Shown: piece by piece, positions 16,467-25,600 of the stretch
Position numbering within the stretch: position 1 is the first letter of the stretch
How the letters are laid out: each line of letters starts with the position of its first letter
From: Oscillospiraceae bacterium
Lineage (GTDB): Bacteria; Bacillota; Clostridia; Oscillospirales; Acutalibacteraceae
Direction: 5' to 3'
DNA length: 64,000 nucleotides
NCBI GenBank assembly: GCA_015065585.1
Contig: SVQC01000001.1
Span: 1 to 64,000, forward strand
Translations under genes and position numbers: made by a program
The notes under the pieces: generated by a model
The model's database searches: none
What the model was told of the DNA's origin: nothing
The model's input: only the letters and a program-made list of their open reading frames with translations

Positions 16467-17870
16467 ATGTTGGATTATAAAGTAAAAATCGGTCTTATTC
16501 CTGTAAGACGCGACACAACTCCCAGAAAAGGTATCTTTAACTGGGAAAAAGCTGAAGAACGCGGCAAGAAAAACATCAAGTACATAAAAGAGCATTTTTC
16601 TGACGAAAATGTAAGCTTTATCGATTTGGAGGGTATTACCGAATCACAGCTTCTTTTCAGTGAAGATGATGTTCCTATGGTTGCTGAAAAGTTCAGAGAG
16701 GCAAAGGTAGACGCCGTACTGTTTATCAATGCTAACTTCGGTCCTGAAGAAACTGTAGCTCTTGCTGCAAAGGCAATCGGTAAACCCGTTATGATATGGG
16801 CTCCTATCGATGATGAATTTGAACCCGACGGTTCCCGTTGGACTGACAGCCAGTGCGGTCTTTTCGCCGTAAGCCGTCAGCTTCAGAGAAGAAATATTAA
16901 ATTCTCTTATATTGAAACCTGCGCTGTTGAAGACGAACCTTTTACCAAAGGCTTCAAGGATTTCATCGCCGTTGCCTGTATGGTTAAGAACTTCAAGGAT
17001 ATGCGCGTAGGTCAGATGGGTCTTCGTCCGAAGCCTTTCTGCTCTGTAATGTTCAACGATGCTGAGCTTTTGCAGAAATTCGGTATTCAGATTGTTCCTA
17101 TCAACAACGTTGTAATGCGTAAAAAGTTTGATGAGGTTATGGCTGAAGATTCCAAAGAATTAAATGATGGTGCTAAACTTATTCTCAGCAGATATATTGC
17201 ACAGGATGACTTTACTGAGGAAAAAGCAAAAATGGTATATGCACTTGTTGAAGTTTACAAGTGGATGTTCGCTGAATATAAGCTTGACGTTATCTGCGCT
17301 GAATGTTGGTCTGCCCTTATGAAAGATTTAGGCGGTATCGGCGTGTTCCCCTGTATTGCATATTCTATTCTTGCTGATATGGGTTATATCATTTCCTGTG
17401 AAAGCGATATGAACGGCGTACTTACAATGGCACTTCTTTCTTGCGCTTCTCTTGGTAAGAATCCTCCTTTCTTTGGTGAATTCACCATCAGAGGACTTCA
17501 CGACAGAAATGCTGAACTTATCTGGCACTGCGGACCTTTCGCTTATTCTCTTAAAAAAGAGGGCGAGCAGGCTAAATGCTGTGACCAGAAACAGTGGTTT
17601 CCCGTTAAAGACGGTCACTACACCGTTTCTCGTATTGACCAAGACAACGGCGAGTACAAACTCTTTATCGGTGAATTTGATACCACTGACGGTCCTTACA
17701 CCACAGGTACTTACCTCTGGGCAAAACTTGATGATTTTGCTAAGTGGGAAAGAAAACTTATTGAAGGCCCCTATATTCATCATATGGCTGAAATTGAAGG
17801 CAGCTACGGCGATGCATTCAAAGAGTTTTGTAAGTTTGTTCCGGGAATCACTGCTGACCCCGTTGAATAA
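16467..17870 (+). CDS. L-fucose/L-arabinose isomerase family protein
   Basis: 467 residues. The overall shape is that of the fucose/arabinose isomerase superfamily: a Rossmann-like N-terminal part (IGLIPVRRDTTPRKG...), a middle part with the QMGLRPKPF turn, and a metal-site segment CESDMNGVLTMALLSCASLGKNPPFFGEF followed by a His in WHCGPFAYSL. These enzymes need Mn2+ or similar to interconvert aldoses and ketoses. The protein is shorter than FucI (about 590) and does not look like canonical AraA. It probably makes the ketose that the transketolase downstream requires. Substrate unknown. Confidence 0.78.
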   Translation: MLDYKVKIGLIPVRRDTTPRKGIFNWEKAEERGKKNIKYIKEHFSDENVSFIDLEGITESQLLFSEDDVPMVAEKFREAKVDAVLFINANFGPEETVALAAKAIGKPVMIWAPIDDEFEPDGSRWTDSQCGLFAVSRQLQRRNIKFSYIETCAVEDEPFTKGFKDFIAVACMVKNFKDMRVGQMGLRPKPFCSVMFNDAELLQKFGIQIVPINNVVMRKKFDEVMAEDSKELNDGAKLILSRYIAQDDFTEEKAKMVYALVEVYKWMFAEYKLDVICAECWSALMKDLGGIGVFPCIAYSILADMGYIISCESDMNGVLTMALLSCASLGKNPPFFGEFTIRGLHDRNAELIWHCGPFAYSLKKEGEQAKCCDQKQWFPVKDGHYTVSRIDQDNGEYKLFIGEFDTTDGPYTTGTYLWAKLDDFAKWERKLIEGPYIHHMAEIEGSYGDAFKEFCKFVPGITADPVE

Positions 17871-17896
17871 TATAAAAATCAAAAAGGAGTATTATT

Positions 17897-18739
17897 ATGG
17901 CTGATATCAACAAAATTCAAGAATTAAAAGACCAGGCATATCAGATGCGTCAAATGATTGCAAGACTTGCAAGAAAGGTTGACATCCATATCGGCGGTGA
18001 CCTTTCTATGACCGATATGATGACCGCAATTTATATGTATAAAATGCGTAAAGACCCTCAAAACGTTAAGTGGCCCGGTCGTGACAGATTCTTACTTAGT
18101 AAAGGTCACGGCGCTGGATGCCTTTATGTAGCAATGGCTATGGCAGGTTATGATGACCTTGACGAAATTTATGAAACCTACGGTAAATTCGGTAGCCGTT
18201 ACGGTGCTCATCCCTGTAAGGTTCAGAACCCTGCTCTCGAAATGTCTTCCGGTTCTCTTGGTCACGGTCTTGCACTCGGTGCAGGTATGGCTCTTGCCGG
18301 CAAGCTTAAGAAAGAAGACCATTACGTATTTGTAATGCTCGGCGATGCTGAGTGTGCTGAAGGTTCTGTCTGGGAAGCTGCTCTTTCTGCTTCTAACTTC
18401 AAGCTCGGTAACCTTGTTGCTTTCGTTGACCGTAATAAAATGAGTCTTAGTGCTCCCACCGAGGATTCTCCCAACGGTATGAAGATGGAACCCTTTGCTG
18501 ATAAGTGGAGAGCTTTCGGATGGAATGTAAAGGTTATCGACGGTCACAACATGGAAGAAATCGTTGAAGCTCTTGACAATCTTCCGGCTGAAGATTCTGA
18601 TGTACCTACTGTAATTATAGGCAACACCATTAAGGGTAAGGGTATTGACTTTATCGAAAACCTTGCTCAATGGCACAACGGTACATTTGATGATGAGCAG
18701 CTTGAAGCCGCTCTCAAGTCTTTGGAAAAGACTCGCTAA
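17897..18739 (+). CDS. Transketolase, N-terminal (TPP-binding) subunit
   Basis: 280 residues, the N-terminal half of a split transketolase. The thiamine-diphosphate motif runs from GDAECAEG (Gly149-Asp150) to the Asn at 180 in FVDRN. The substrate histidine region KGHGAG is at about 70-75 and GGDLSM at about 33-38. It transfers two-carbon ketol units between a ketose and an aldose. It requires the partner encoded 21 bases downstream. Codon use is strongly biased as in highly expressed genes. Split transketolases occur in many anaerobes; this one may be dedicated to the GRE pathway. Confidence 0.93.
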   Translation: MADINKIQELKDQAYQMRQMIARLARKVDIHIGGDLSMTDMMTAIYMYKMRKDPQNVKWPGRDRFLLSKGHGAGCLYVAMAMAGYDDLDEIYETYGKFGSRYGAHPCKVQNPALEMSSGSLGHGLALGAGMALAGKLKKEDHYVFVMLGDAECAEGSVWEAALSASNFKLGNLVAFVDRNKMSLSAPTEDSPNGMKMEPFADKWRAFGWNVKVIDGHNMEEIVEALDNLPAEDSDVPTVIIGNTIKGKGIDFIENLAQWHNGTFDDEQLEAALKSLEKTR

Positions 18740-18760
18740 TACGGACAGGAGGACAATAAA

Positions 18761-19720
18761 ATGATTGAAACTTATAACTTAGGCGAATGCATTCGCAGTG
18801 CCCGTCCCATAATGGATGAGGTAATTATGGAATATACAAAGCAGAACGACAAGTTTTATCTTATTTCTCCCGATATGACTCGCGCTGCTTTCCCAAAATT
18901 TATGAACACTTGCAGTGACCGCAATATAAACGTTGGTATTGCTGAAACTGCTGCTGTTGACATTGCTTCCGGTATGGCTCTTGAAGGTTTCTTACCTTAT
19001 GTTTACGGTATGTCTGCTTTCCTTAGTATGCGTTCCTTTGAAGCTATCCGTACCAACGTTGGTTATCAGAACCACAATGTTAAATTCATAGCTTGTAACA
19101 CCGGTGTATCTCTCGGTATGCTCGGTTCTACTCACTATGCTATGGAAGACCTTGCTCTTGTAAGCACTATTCCCAATATGACAGTTATCTGTCCCGGTGA
19201 CCCCGACCAGACTGTAAAGGCTTTCTATGCCGCTGCTGAAATAGACGGACCTGTTTACATCAGAATGGCTAACGGTAAGAATGAATCTGCTGTTTACAAA
19301 TCACAGGATTATGAGTTCAAGATTGGTAAAGGTATTACCATTCGCGAAGGCGAAGACCTTGCTCTTATCGCTTGCGGTGTTATGGTATCCTATGCTAACG
19401 AAGCTGCAAAACGCCTTGCTGAGCAGGGTATTAATGCTACCGTTATCGATATGCACACCATTAAACCTCTTGATGAAGAACTCGTATTAAAGGTTGCTAA
19501 GAATATCGGTAAAATCGTAACCGTTGAAGACCACTTCAAAGCTTGCGGTCTTGGTACAAAGGTTGCATCTATCGTCGCTGAAGCAGGTATTCCATGTAAA
19601 GTTAAGAAGTTAGGTATCCCTGATATGTATCCCGGATTCGGTCCTTTCAAAGACCATCTTGAATTTATGGGTTACGGCACCGAAGGTATTATTGATGCCG
19701 CTAAGGAAATTGTAAAATAG
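18761..19720 (+). CDS. Transketolase, C-terminal (Pyr and C domain) subunit
   Basis: 319 residues, the partner of the preceding subunit. The pyrimidine-binding domain contains the catalytic Glu in NVGIAETAAVDIASGMA, followed by MRSFEAIRTNV. The C-terminal domain has GIPDMYPGFG near the end. The two proteins together equal a full transketolase of about 600 residues. It is the last gene of the operon, followed within 20 bases by a hairpin terminator. Confidence 0.93.
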   Translation: MIETYNLGECIRSARPIMDEVIMEYTKQNDKFYLISPDMTRAAFPKFMNTCSDRNINVGIAETAAVDIASGMALEGFLPYVYGMSAFLSMRSFEAIRTNVGYQNHNVKFIACNTGVSLGMLGSTHYAMEDLALVSTIPNMTVICPGDPDQTVKAFYAAAEIDGPVYIRMANGKNESAVYKSQDYEFKIGKGITIREGEDLALIACGVMVSYANEAAKRLAEQGINATVIDMHTIKPLDEELVLKVAKNIGKIVTVEDHFKACGLGTKVASIVAEAGIPCKVKKLGIPDMYPGFGPFKDHLEFMGYGTEGIIDAAKEIVK

Positions 19721-19738
19721 TTTCAAAGTTATATAGCG

Positions 19739-19765
19739 AAAGCCCCTATAAAGGGGGGCTTTTAG
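19739..19765 (+). terminator. Rho-independent terminator of the GRE/transketolase operon
   Basis: Stem AAAGCCCC/GGGGCTTT with a loop of about eight bases, followed by a short T run. It marks the end of the operon and separates it from the secreted esterase gene. Confidence 0.8.
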
Positions 19766-19819
19766 CTAATTTTAAAACTAGCAATTTTACTAAAAATTAT
19801 TGTATTGAGGATTAAAATT

Positions 19820-22800
19820 ATGAAAAAGTATATAAGCATAATACTTTGTATGTGTATGCTGTTATCTTTGGTTGTATTCCCAGTAAATGCTATTGAAACT
19901 ACATATGCAGGGGATACTTATTATAAGTTTACCTTTGGCTCGGGCGGTACGGCATACGGGCAATACGTTAGCGGACAAACCGCTACCCATAAAGGAGTAA
20001 CTTATTATCCCCTTATAGACCAGATTCCTGGAAGTACTACGGCGTCGGTGACAGCTATTACAGATAAAAATACACAGCAGCCTGTTAACACCTTGCGTGT
20101 TGAAGGTTCGAACGGTAGCCGTTGGAAAATGGTTCCGTTAAAATCCGACGGAACGCCCTTTGAGGTAGCACCTAACAGTTCTTATACTGTAAAAATCAAA
20201 ATGTTCGTTGAAGATAAGGCTAGTTCAAGTCAGTTCTTTATGGGACTTGCTGCGTATAAAACCAACGGTTCAACCAGCCATGACAGCAGAACAACATCTC
20301 AAGGTTGGTTTAACGGCAGTTTTGTTACAAGTCAGGTGGTTCATTCTCCTTTCTTATCAGGCACTGTACTTTCAGGCGCGCAAGCGCATTATACTGATTT
20401 TGATAGTTCCAGAACTGCTCAGTATATTGAAAAAGAAGTAACTATTGCCACCGGAAATAACGCCGTTTATGATTCGCAAAACAATACGTATAAATTTGTT
20501 TTTGACCTTATCGGAAGTGAAAATACCGTTGAAAATACCAATTACTTCTTCCTCTCAGGTTACGGTAAAGAGTTTTCGGTAGAAAACGATGGAACCTATG
20601 CTGATACCGTTCATATAGTAGAAATCGAAATTCAGAAGAATCCTGCTTCTGTTACATTTGTTAACGGCGGTAGTAGTTCTTCCAAAGTTTTTGTGTCAGG
20701 GTCAAATATAGAGTATCCTACTCTTACTGCAAATAGAAACGGTGACTATGTATGGTCATTGTCTAATGAAGAATATATTCCTGCTCCGGCAAAAATGCCT
20801 TTGGAAAGCATTACCGTTTATGCTATGCAGAGAAATATTATCGGTTTTGAAAACTATAAGTATTGCGATTATACTGATATTTCCAACCGTATAGAAGTAA
20901 GCTCTGAAAAGGCATATATAGGCGATAAATCACTAAGATATCAAAATGTTGAATATAAGCTTAGCGAAGAGGTAACCGGTGGTAAGCCCTTTAGCTTTGA
21001 TGGTAGCTATTATAAATACTTCTATACCTATAATGAATCAACAGGTCAGTATGCGATAGTTCCTGAGGGTACTGCTCCTACTTGGCAATCGGGCAAATAT
21101 TATATTAAACGTCCGGCTGATGCTTTAGAACATTCTATTGAACTCTGGAAACTTGAAAGCAATAAGAATTATAGGGTTTCCTTTAAATATTATTTTGATG
21201 AGAGCAGTCAGTGCAGTTTAAAATTAAAACCGTTTTCATCAGCTTCAAGTAATATATGGGGAACTACTGTATTTTACGGTGACGGTAATATTACCTTAAA
21301 TAAACCTGAAACTGCAGGCTGGCAGGAAGGGGAATTGTATTTCTCTACCGGTAATCTTTCAAGTGCTACCGAGTACCTTTATTTACAGCTCGTTAACGCT
21401 GCAAATAATGATACGACTCCCATAACTGTTTATTTTGATGAATTTAAACTTGAAGAAAAGGTGCCTAATCAAGTGGATGACCCAAATGTTGAGTATGGTA
21501 GTGACCTTATAAGTTACTGCTCATTTGAAAATACTTCTACAACATCTCCTTACGGATTTGTTGATTACGTAAATAATTATGCTATTGCCCGCGTAGATAA
21601 GCATTATATTGAAAACGGCAAAAAAATTATGGGCGAATGGAGCCTTAACGGAAGATACGGTTTTGATTCCACAAACATTTCCGTTTCAAATTCAGGTTAT
21701 GAAAGTACTCGCAGTCTTGAGTTTAAGCAAGCTAATGCGAATAGCGGTAATTCTGTAGCCTATAAAATTGCCGATATAGGTAACGGTTTTATACTTGAGG
21801 ATAAAACTACCTATAGATTAAGCTTCTACTATAGAGCAGACGGCGTCAGCGATAAGGATTTAACCTTTAGCTTTGTTAACGCTATGGATAAGGACAGAGT
21901 TGCCACTATAAATGCCAGCAACACCTTAACTATCGCCAGCGCAGATGTTAAAAGCGGTTGGACCTTCGTTACCGTTGACCTTACAACCGATTTTGATAAA
22001 ATTGGTGGTAATATCAGCGGCGAGGCTTACTGTATTCCTGCTATAGTTGTTAATGCTAATATAAATGATACCGTAAGAACTGTTCATATGGATAATTTTG
22101 CAATTTGCAAACCACTCAGCAATTCTATGGTATCTGTTCTTAATGATGATGCGAGTCAGAAGGTAGGCGCTCAGGCTCTTCGTTTCTATTTCAGTTACAA
22201 CGCCGATGCTGACGGAAAGCTTTTATTAAGTGGTAACACCTATGAGCTTAGCGCGAGAGGTATACTTATTTCGATTTCCGGAAGCGGAGAAGAACTTGTA
22301 AGGGAAAACTCTAAAATTTATAAGGCTGAGAAAACTGAAAAGCTTGATGAATATTGGAGTTATAATAGCGGTGCACTTACATTCAGCGCATATATTAAGA
22401 ACTTTGATACAACAGATTCAAGAAAGCTTGAAGTCAGGGGCTATCTGGTTCTCTCAGACGGTTCAATTTTGTACTCTCCTATTTCTGAGTACAGTCTTGA
22501 TGACGTAAAGGGCTATTACGATATAACTGCAAGTTCCACCTATTATTCTTTAACCGACAATAACGTTATTTCAAAGGTCGGTTTTGAAGGCGCCAACGAA
22601 AAGACTTCTAACGGTTATACTTTCGACTGGAACGGTTCTGCTCTCGTTGTTACCGCTAAAACCGCAGGTAAGATGAAGGTGTATTTAAGCGGTAGTGTTG
22701 AAGGACGTAACTTTACTCTCTATATTGACGGCGAACTTGTTAGCGATAAGTTAAAACCTGTATATGAAAGTGGTAAATATACTGTTACCTTTGATGTTGG

Positions 22801-23572
22801 TAATTATCCGACGGTTAAGGAAATACGTTTTATCCGTCAGCAAGAAGCCGCTAATGGTACTGCTGAAATTCACGGCTTTGATATGTGCGGACAGCTTATG
22901 AAAACTGAAGATAAAGATATTCTTATTGAATATATTGGCGACTCTATTACCAGTGGTATAGGTGTTCATAGTATTCATCACGAGCATAGTGGCACTGCTG
23001 TAAATGACGGTACTAATTCTTATGCTTTCCTTTCTGCTCAATATCTTGGCGTTAACTACAGAATTCGTTCAAGAGAAGGTATCGCGCTTAATCAGGGCTA
23101 CGCATATTTAGGAGTGAATAAACCGGGCGCTAACTGGATTTCAACCTACAATTATGAAAATTACTGGAGAAATCAGACGGATAATACTTACTTGGAATCA
23201 AGGGCTGCTGATATTGTAGTAATATATCTTGGAACAAATGACGTGTTGAGCGGAGGCCTTTCTAGCTTTAATAATGATAGTATACATAGTTTTATTAACA
23301 TTGTTAAAGAACATAATCCAAATGCTAAAATCGTTTGGATTAGTGGTGGTATGAAAACAGAATACCGTCCTAATCTAGAAATGGCTTTGAATAGTTTAGG
23401 CGGAGAGTCTGCCGGATATTATATCTGTGATATGCCCGCAGAATTTGCTTATAAGGATGCAAGTGGTAATTACGTAAATACAGGTTACCACGGACACCCT
23501 GGTGCAGAACAGCAAAAGGTTATGGCTCATACTCTAATAGACTTTCTTAAGGCTAAAAATCTTGTAGATTAA
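19820..23572 (+). CDS. Large secreted multidomain SGNH/GDSL hydrolase (carbohydrate-esterase-like)
   Basis: About 1250 residues from the ATG at 19820, with GAGG upstream. The signal peptide has a long hydrophobic core ending near VNA. The middle holds a Listeria-Bacteroides-repeat-like module (about 285-340) and two jelly-roll, CBM-like modules (about 345-550 and 565-780). A beta-sandwich (about 940-1030) precedes the catalytic domain. SGNH blocks are YIGDSITSG with Ser1042, YLGTNDV with Asn, and GHPGAEQQ with His1226. A sandwich plus SGNH pair recalls CE2-type deacetylases. Probably removes acetyl groups from extracellular polysaccharide. No LPXTG, SLH or dockerin was seen, so it may be freely released. 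Module borders are approximate. Confidence 0.8.
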   Translation: MKKYISIILCMCMLLSLVVFPVNAIETTYAGDTYYKFTFGSGGTAYGQYVSGQTATHKGVTYYPLIDQIPGSTTASVTAITDKNTQQPVNTLRVEGSNGSRWKMVPLKSDGTPFEVAPNSSYTVKIKMFVEDKASSSQFFMGLAAYKTNGSTSHDSRTTSQGWFNGSFVTSQVVHSPFLSGTVLSGAQAHYTDFDSSRTAQYIEKEVTIATGNNAVYDSQNNTYKFVFDLIGSENTVENTNYFFLSGYGKEFSVENDGTYADTVHIVEIEIQKNPASVTFVNGGSSSSKVFVSGSNIEYPTLTANRNGDYVWSLSNEEYIPAPAKMPLESITVYAMQRNIIGFENYKYCDYTDISNRIEVSSEKAYIGDKSLRYQNVEYKLSEEVTGGKPFSFDGSYYKYFYTYNESTGQYAIVPEGTAPTWQSGKYYIKRPADALEHSIELWKLESNKNYRVSFKYYFDESSQCSLKLKPFSSASSNIWGTTVFYGDGNITLNKPETAGWQEGELYFSTGNLSSATEYLYLQLVNAANNDTTPITVYFDEFKLEEKVPNQVDDPNVEYGSDLISYCSFENTSTTSPYGFVDYVNNYAIARVDKHYIENGKKIMGEWSLNGRYGFDSTNISVSNSGYESTRSLEFKQANANSGNSVAYKIADIGNGFILEDKTTYRLSFYYRADGVSDKDLTFSFVNAMDKDRVATINASNTLTIASADVKSGWTFVTVDLTTDFDKIGGNISGEAYCIPAIVVNANINDTVRTVHMDNFAICKPLSNSMVSVLNDDASQKVGAQALRFYFSYNADADGKLLLSGNTYELSARGILISISGSGEELVRENSKIYKAEKTEKLDEYWSYNSGALTFSAYIKNFDTTDSRKLEVRGYLVLSDGSILYSPISEYSLDDVKGYYDITASSTYYSLTDNNVISKVGFEGANEKTSNGYTFDWNGSALVVTAKTAGKMKVYLSGSVEGRNFTLYIDGELVSDKLKPVYESGKYTVTFDVGNYPTVKEIRFIRQQEAANGTAEIHGFDMCGQLMKTEDKDILIEYIGDSITSGIGVHSIHHEHSGTAVNDGTNSYAFLSAQYLGVNYRIRSREGIALNQGYAYLGVNKPGANWISTYNYENYWRNQTDNTYLESRAADIVVIYLGTNDVLSGGLSSFNNDSIHSFINIVKEHNPNAKIVWISGGMKTEYRPNLEMALNSLGGESAGYYICDMPAEFAYKDASGNYVNTGYHGHPGAEQQKVMAHTLIDFLKAKNLVD

Positions 23573-23575
23573 TTT

Positions 23576-23608
23576 AAAAAACTTCCGAAGAAATTCGGAA
23601 GTTTTTTT
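23576..23608 (+). terminator. Rho-independent terminator after the SGNH hydrolase
   Basis: Stem ACTTCCGAA/TTCGGAAGT with a GAAA loop and seven T residues. Confidence 0.92.
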
Positions 23609-23708
23609 ATAAAGATTACAATTTTGTAGTAATTAAAAATATTTCTTTATTTTTTGCGGCATATAGTGTATTATTATATATGTATTATTCTGCTATGGGG
23701 AGAAATTT

Positions 23709-25262
23709 ATGTCGAAAGAAATAAAAGATAGCGTTTTAGAGGATGATAATGCAGAAATTATTGCAGATTATATAGGTATTGAAAGAGAAAAGAAGCCTAT
23801 CCCAAAATGGCTTAAAAAATCCCTTATCATATCGGGTATAGTTGCAGGAAGTCTTGCAGTACTTATAACTGTTTTAAATGTTGTATCATATGATTGGAGA
23901 AATGGTAACAAACCCTTACCTTCTTTTATTGCCGATATCGGTCTTTTTCAGAGCGCTGATTTCCGCTATTTTGACGGTATTACTGTTAATGGTGTAGATA
24001 TCGGCGGATTGTCTGAAAAAAAGGCTGCAAAGGTGATTAATAAATCTCAGAATTCAAAGCGTAATGAGTATACCTTGTCCTTTAAATCAGGTAATAAATC
24101 CTATACTTTAGAGGGTAAAGATATTGTTTTTGATGTTGACAGTACTTCTGCCTTGAAGGAAGCCAAGAAATATTGCGTTTCAGTAATGCGCGGCGAAGCC
24201 ATAAAGCATAATAAGAGCTTCAACGCCAATATAAAGGTTGATAAGAAGGCAATGTCAACTACCTTTGAACTTATGAAGCAACAGTTACACTGTGACCCCG
24301 TTGATGCCACCTTCGAGGGTATGGATGCAAACGGTCTTGTGTTTGTTAATCATATTGACGGTATTGACGTTGACGAGGACTCACTTTCTAAGGATATTGA
24401 AACCTTTTTAAGCAGAAATCAAACATCGGGTCAAATAATCGTTACCCCTGCAAAAACTACTCCTGCTAAAATTAAGGTAGAAAGCCTCAAGGAAAAAATT
24501 CAGCTTATCGGTACTCATTCTACTACTGCAGGCAACGTTACAAATTCCAATAAAAATATGAAAAAGGCTATGGAAATGTGTAACGGCTCGGTTATTGCCC
24601 CCGGTGAAATATGGTCCTTTAACGCGTGTACTGGAGATAGCAATAAGCCCGAAAACGGTTGGGTTGCATCTACCGTTATTATGGGCGGTGAGTATGTTCA
24701 GGGCTACGGCGGAGGTATTTGTCAGGCAAGTACTACTATCTATAATGCTGCTCTTTACGCAAATATGAAAATCGTGTCCCGCTATAATCACGCTTATCCG
24801 TCGTCTTATGCAAAGGTTGGTCTTGATGCTACAATTGACTACCCGGGTAAAGACCTTAAGCTGCAGAACACAAGTGAATATCCGATATATATGCATTGTG
24901 TAATGGAAGGTAAAAAGCTTACCGTTAATATTTACGGTTGTCCCGATACTTCTTATGAAAAAATAACCCTTACTTCTTATACAACGGAGAGGGTGGAGGG
25001 TAGCCATTATATAGTTGCGGCTCAGCGTCATTTCTGGAAGGACGGTAAAATCTTTAAAACCGAGTCCCTTCATAGCTCTCGTTATAAAATAAAGGTAGAT
25101 AAGGAAGAAACTACAACTCCAACACCAACACCGGCCCCAACGCCTACTCCAACTCCCGAACCGGATGAACCTGATACCCCCGATAATCCCAATGAAGACG
25201 GAAACGAGGAAGAAGGCGGAGAAAATAACGATAGCCAAAATCCACCTGACTCATTATTCTGA
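23709..25262 (+). CDS. VanW family protein with peptidoglycan-binding-like domain
   Basis: 517 residues. A cytoplasmic N-terminus is followed by one membrane helix (about 38-60), an extracellular PG_binding_4/YoaR-like domain (about 95-255) and the VanW domain (about 265-420). The latter contains IAPGEIWSFN and YGGGICQASTTIYNAAL. The C-terminal ~45 residues are a Thr/Pro-rich tail turning acidic (TPTPTPAPTP...). VanW proteins occur in some vancomycin-resistance clusters and widely in Clostridia, but their biochemical role is unknown; cell-wall association is likely. Single-gene unit with its own terminator. Confidence 0.88.
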   Translation: MSKEIKDSVLEDDNAEIIADYIGIEREKKPIPKWLKKSLIISGIVAGSLAVLITVLNVVSYDWRNGNKPLPSFIADIGLFQSADFRYFDGITVNGVDIGGLSEKKAAKVINKSQNSKRNEYTLSFKSGNKSYTLEGKDIVFDVDSTSALKEAKKYCVSVMRGEAIKHNKSFNANIKVDKKAMSTTFELMKQQLHCDPVDATFEGMDANGLVFVNHIDGIDVDEDSLSKDIETFLSRNQTSGQIIVTPAKTTPAKIKVESLKEKIQLIGTHSTTAGNVTNSNKNMKKAMEMCNGSVIAPGEIWSFNACTGDSNKPENGWVASTVIMGGEYVQGYGGGICQASTTIYNAALYANMKIVSRYNHAYPSSYAKVGLDATIDYPGKDLKLQNTSEYPIYMHCVMEGKKLTVNIYGCPDTSYEKITLTSYTTERVEGSHYIVAAQRHFWKDGKIFKTESLHSSRYKIKVDKEETTTPTPTPAPTPTPTPEPDEPDTPDNPNEDGNEEEGGENNDSQNPPDSLF

Positions 25263-25266
25263 TATT

Positions 25267-25298
25267 AAAAAGCCGAAGGAATTACCTTCGGCTTTTTT
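25267..25298 (+). terminator. Rho-independent terminator after the VanW gene
   Basis: Stem AAAAGCCGAAGG/CCTTCGGCTTTT with a loop of AATTA and a T run. Confidence 0.93.
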
Positions 25299-25357
25299 GT
25301 CGGTGAATGTCGTATATATTCTTTCTAAAATATAGTCACAATTTAAGGAGGAGTAAA

Positions 25358-25600
25358 ATGAAAAGCGAATTATTAGTCGCGCTTATTTCCTTTTTAGGCA
25401 CTATGACAGGAACCCTCGGCGGAATTATTACCTCATCAAAACTCACTAGTTACAGAATAGAACAGCTTGAAAAGAAGGTAGAGGTACACAATAATTTCGC
25501 AGGACGAATGCCCGTTATAGAGGAAAAAATACGGGTTATAAACCATAGACTTGCCGATATAGAAAATGAAATAAGCACAGAAATATACCCTAAAGCTTAG
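25358..25600 (+). CDS. Small membrane protein with coiled coil, XhlA/holin-accessory-like
   Basis: 80 residues. The ATG at 25358 is used because AAGGAGGAG precedes it by a few bases. One N-terminal hydrophobic segment with a Gly-rich turn (ALISFLGTMTGTLGGIIT) is followed by a charged heptad-like region (YRIEQLEKKVEVHNN...EEKIRVINHRLADIE). This resembles small proteins found beside phage holins and also as stand-alone genes in Clostridia. No other phage gene is present. The stop codon overlaps the first arm of a 12-bp hairpin. Confidence 0.6.
   Translation: MKSELLVALISFLGTMTGTLGGIITSSKLTSYRIEQLEKKVEVHNNFAGRMPVIEEKIRVINHRLADIENEISTEIYPKA

Noticed and set aside
25358-25600. Prophage remnant, based on the XhlA-like protein
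   Set aside because: No holin, lysin, integrase or structural gene is near; the small protein occurs alone.
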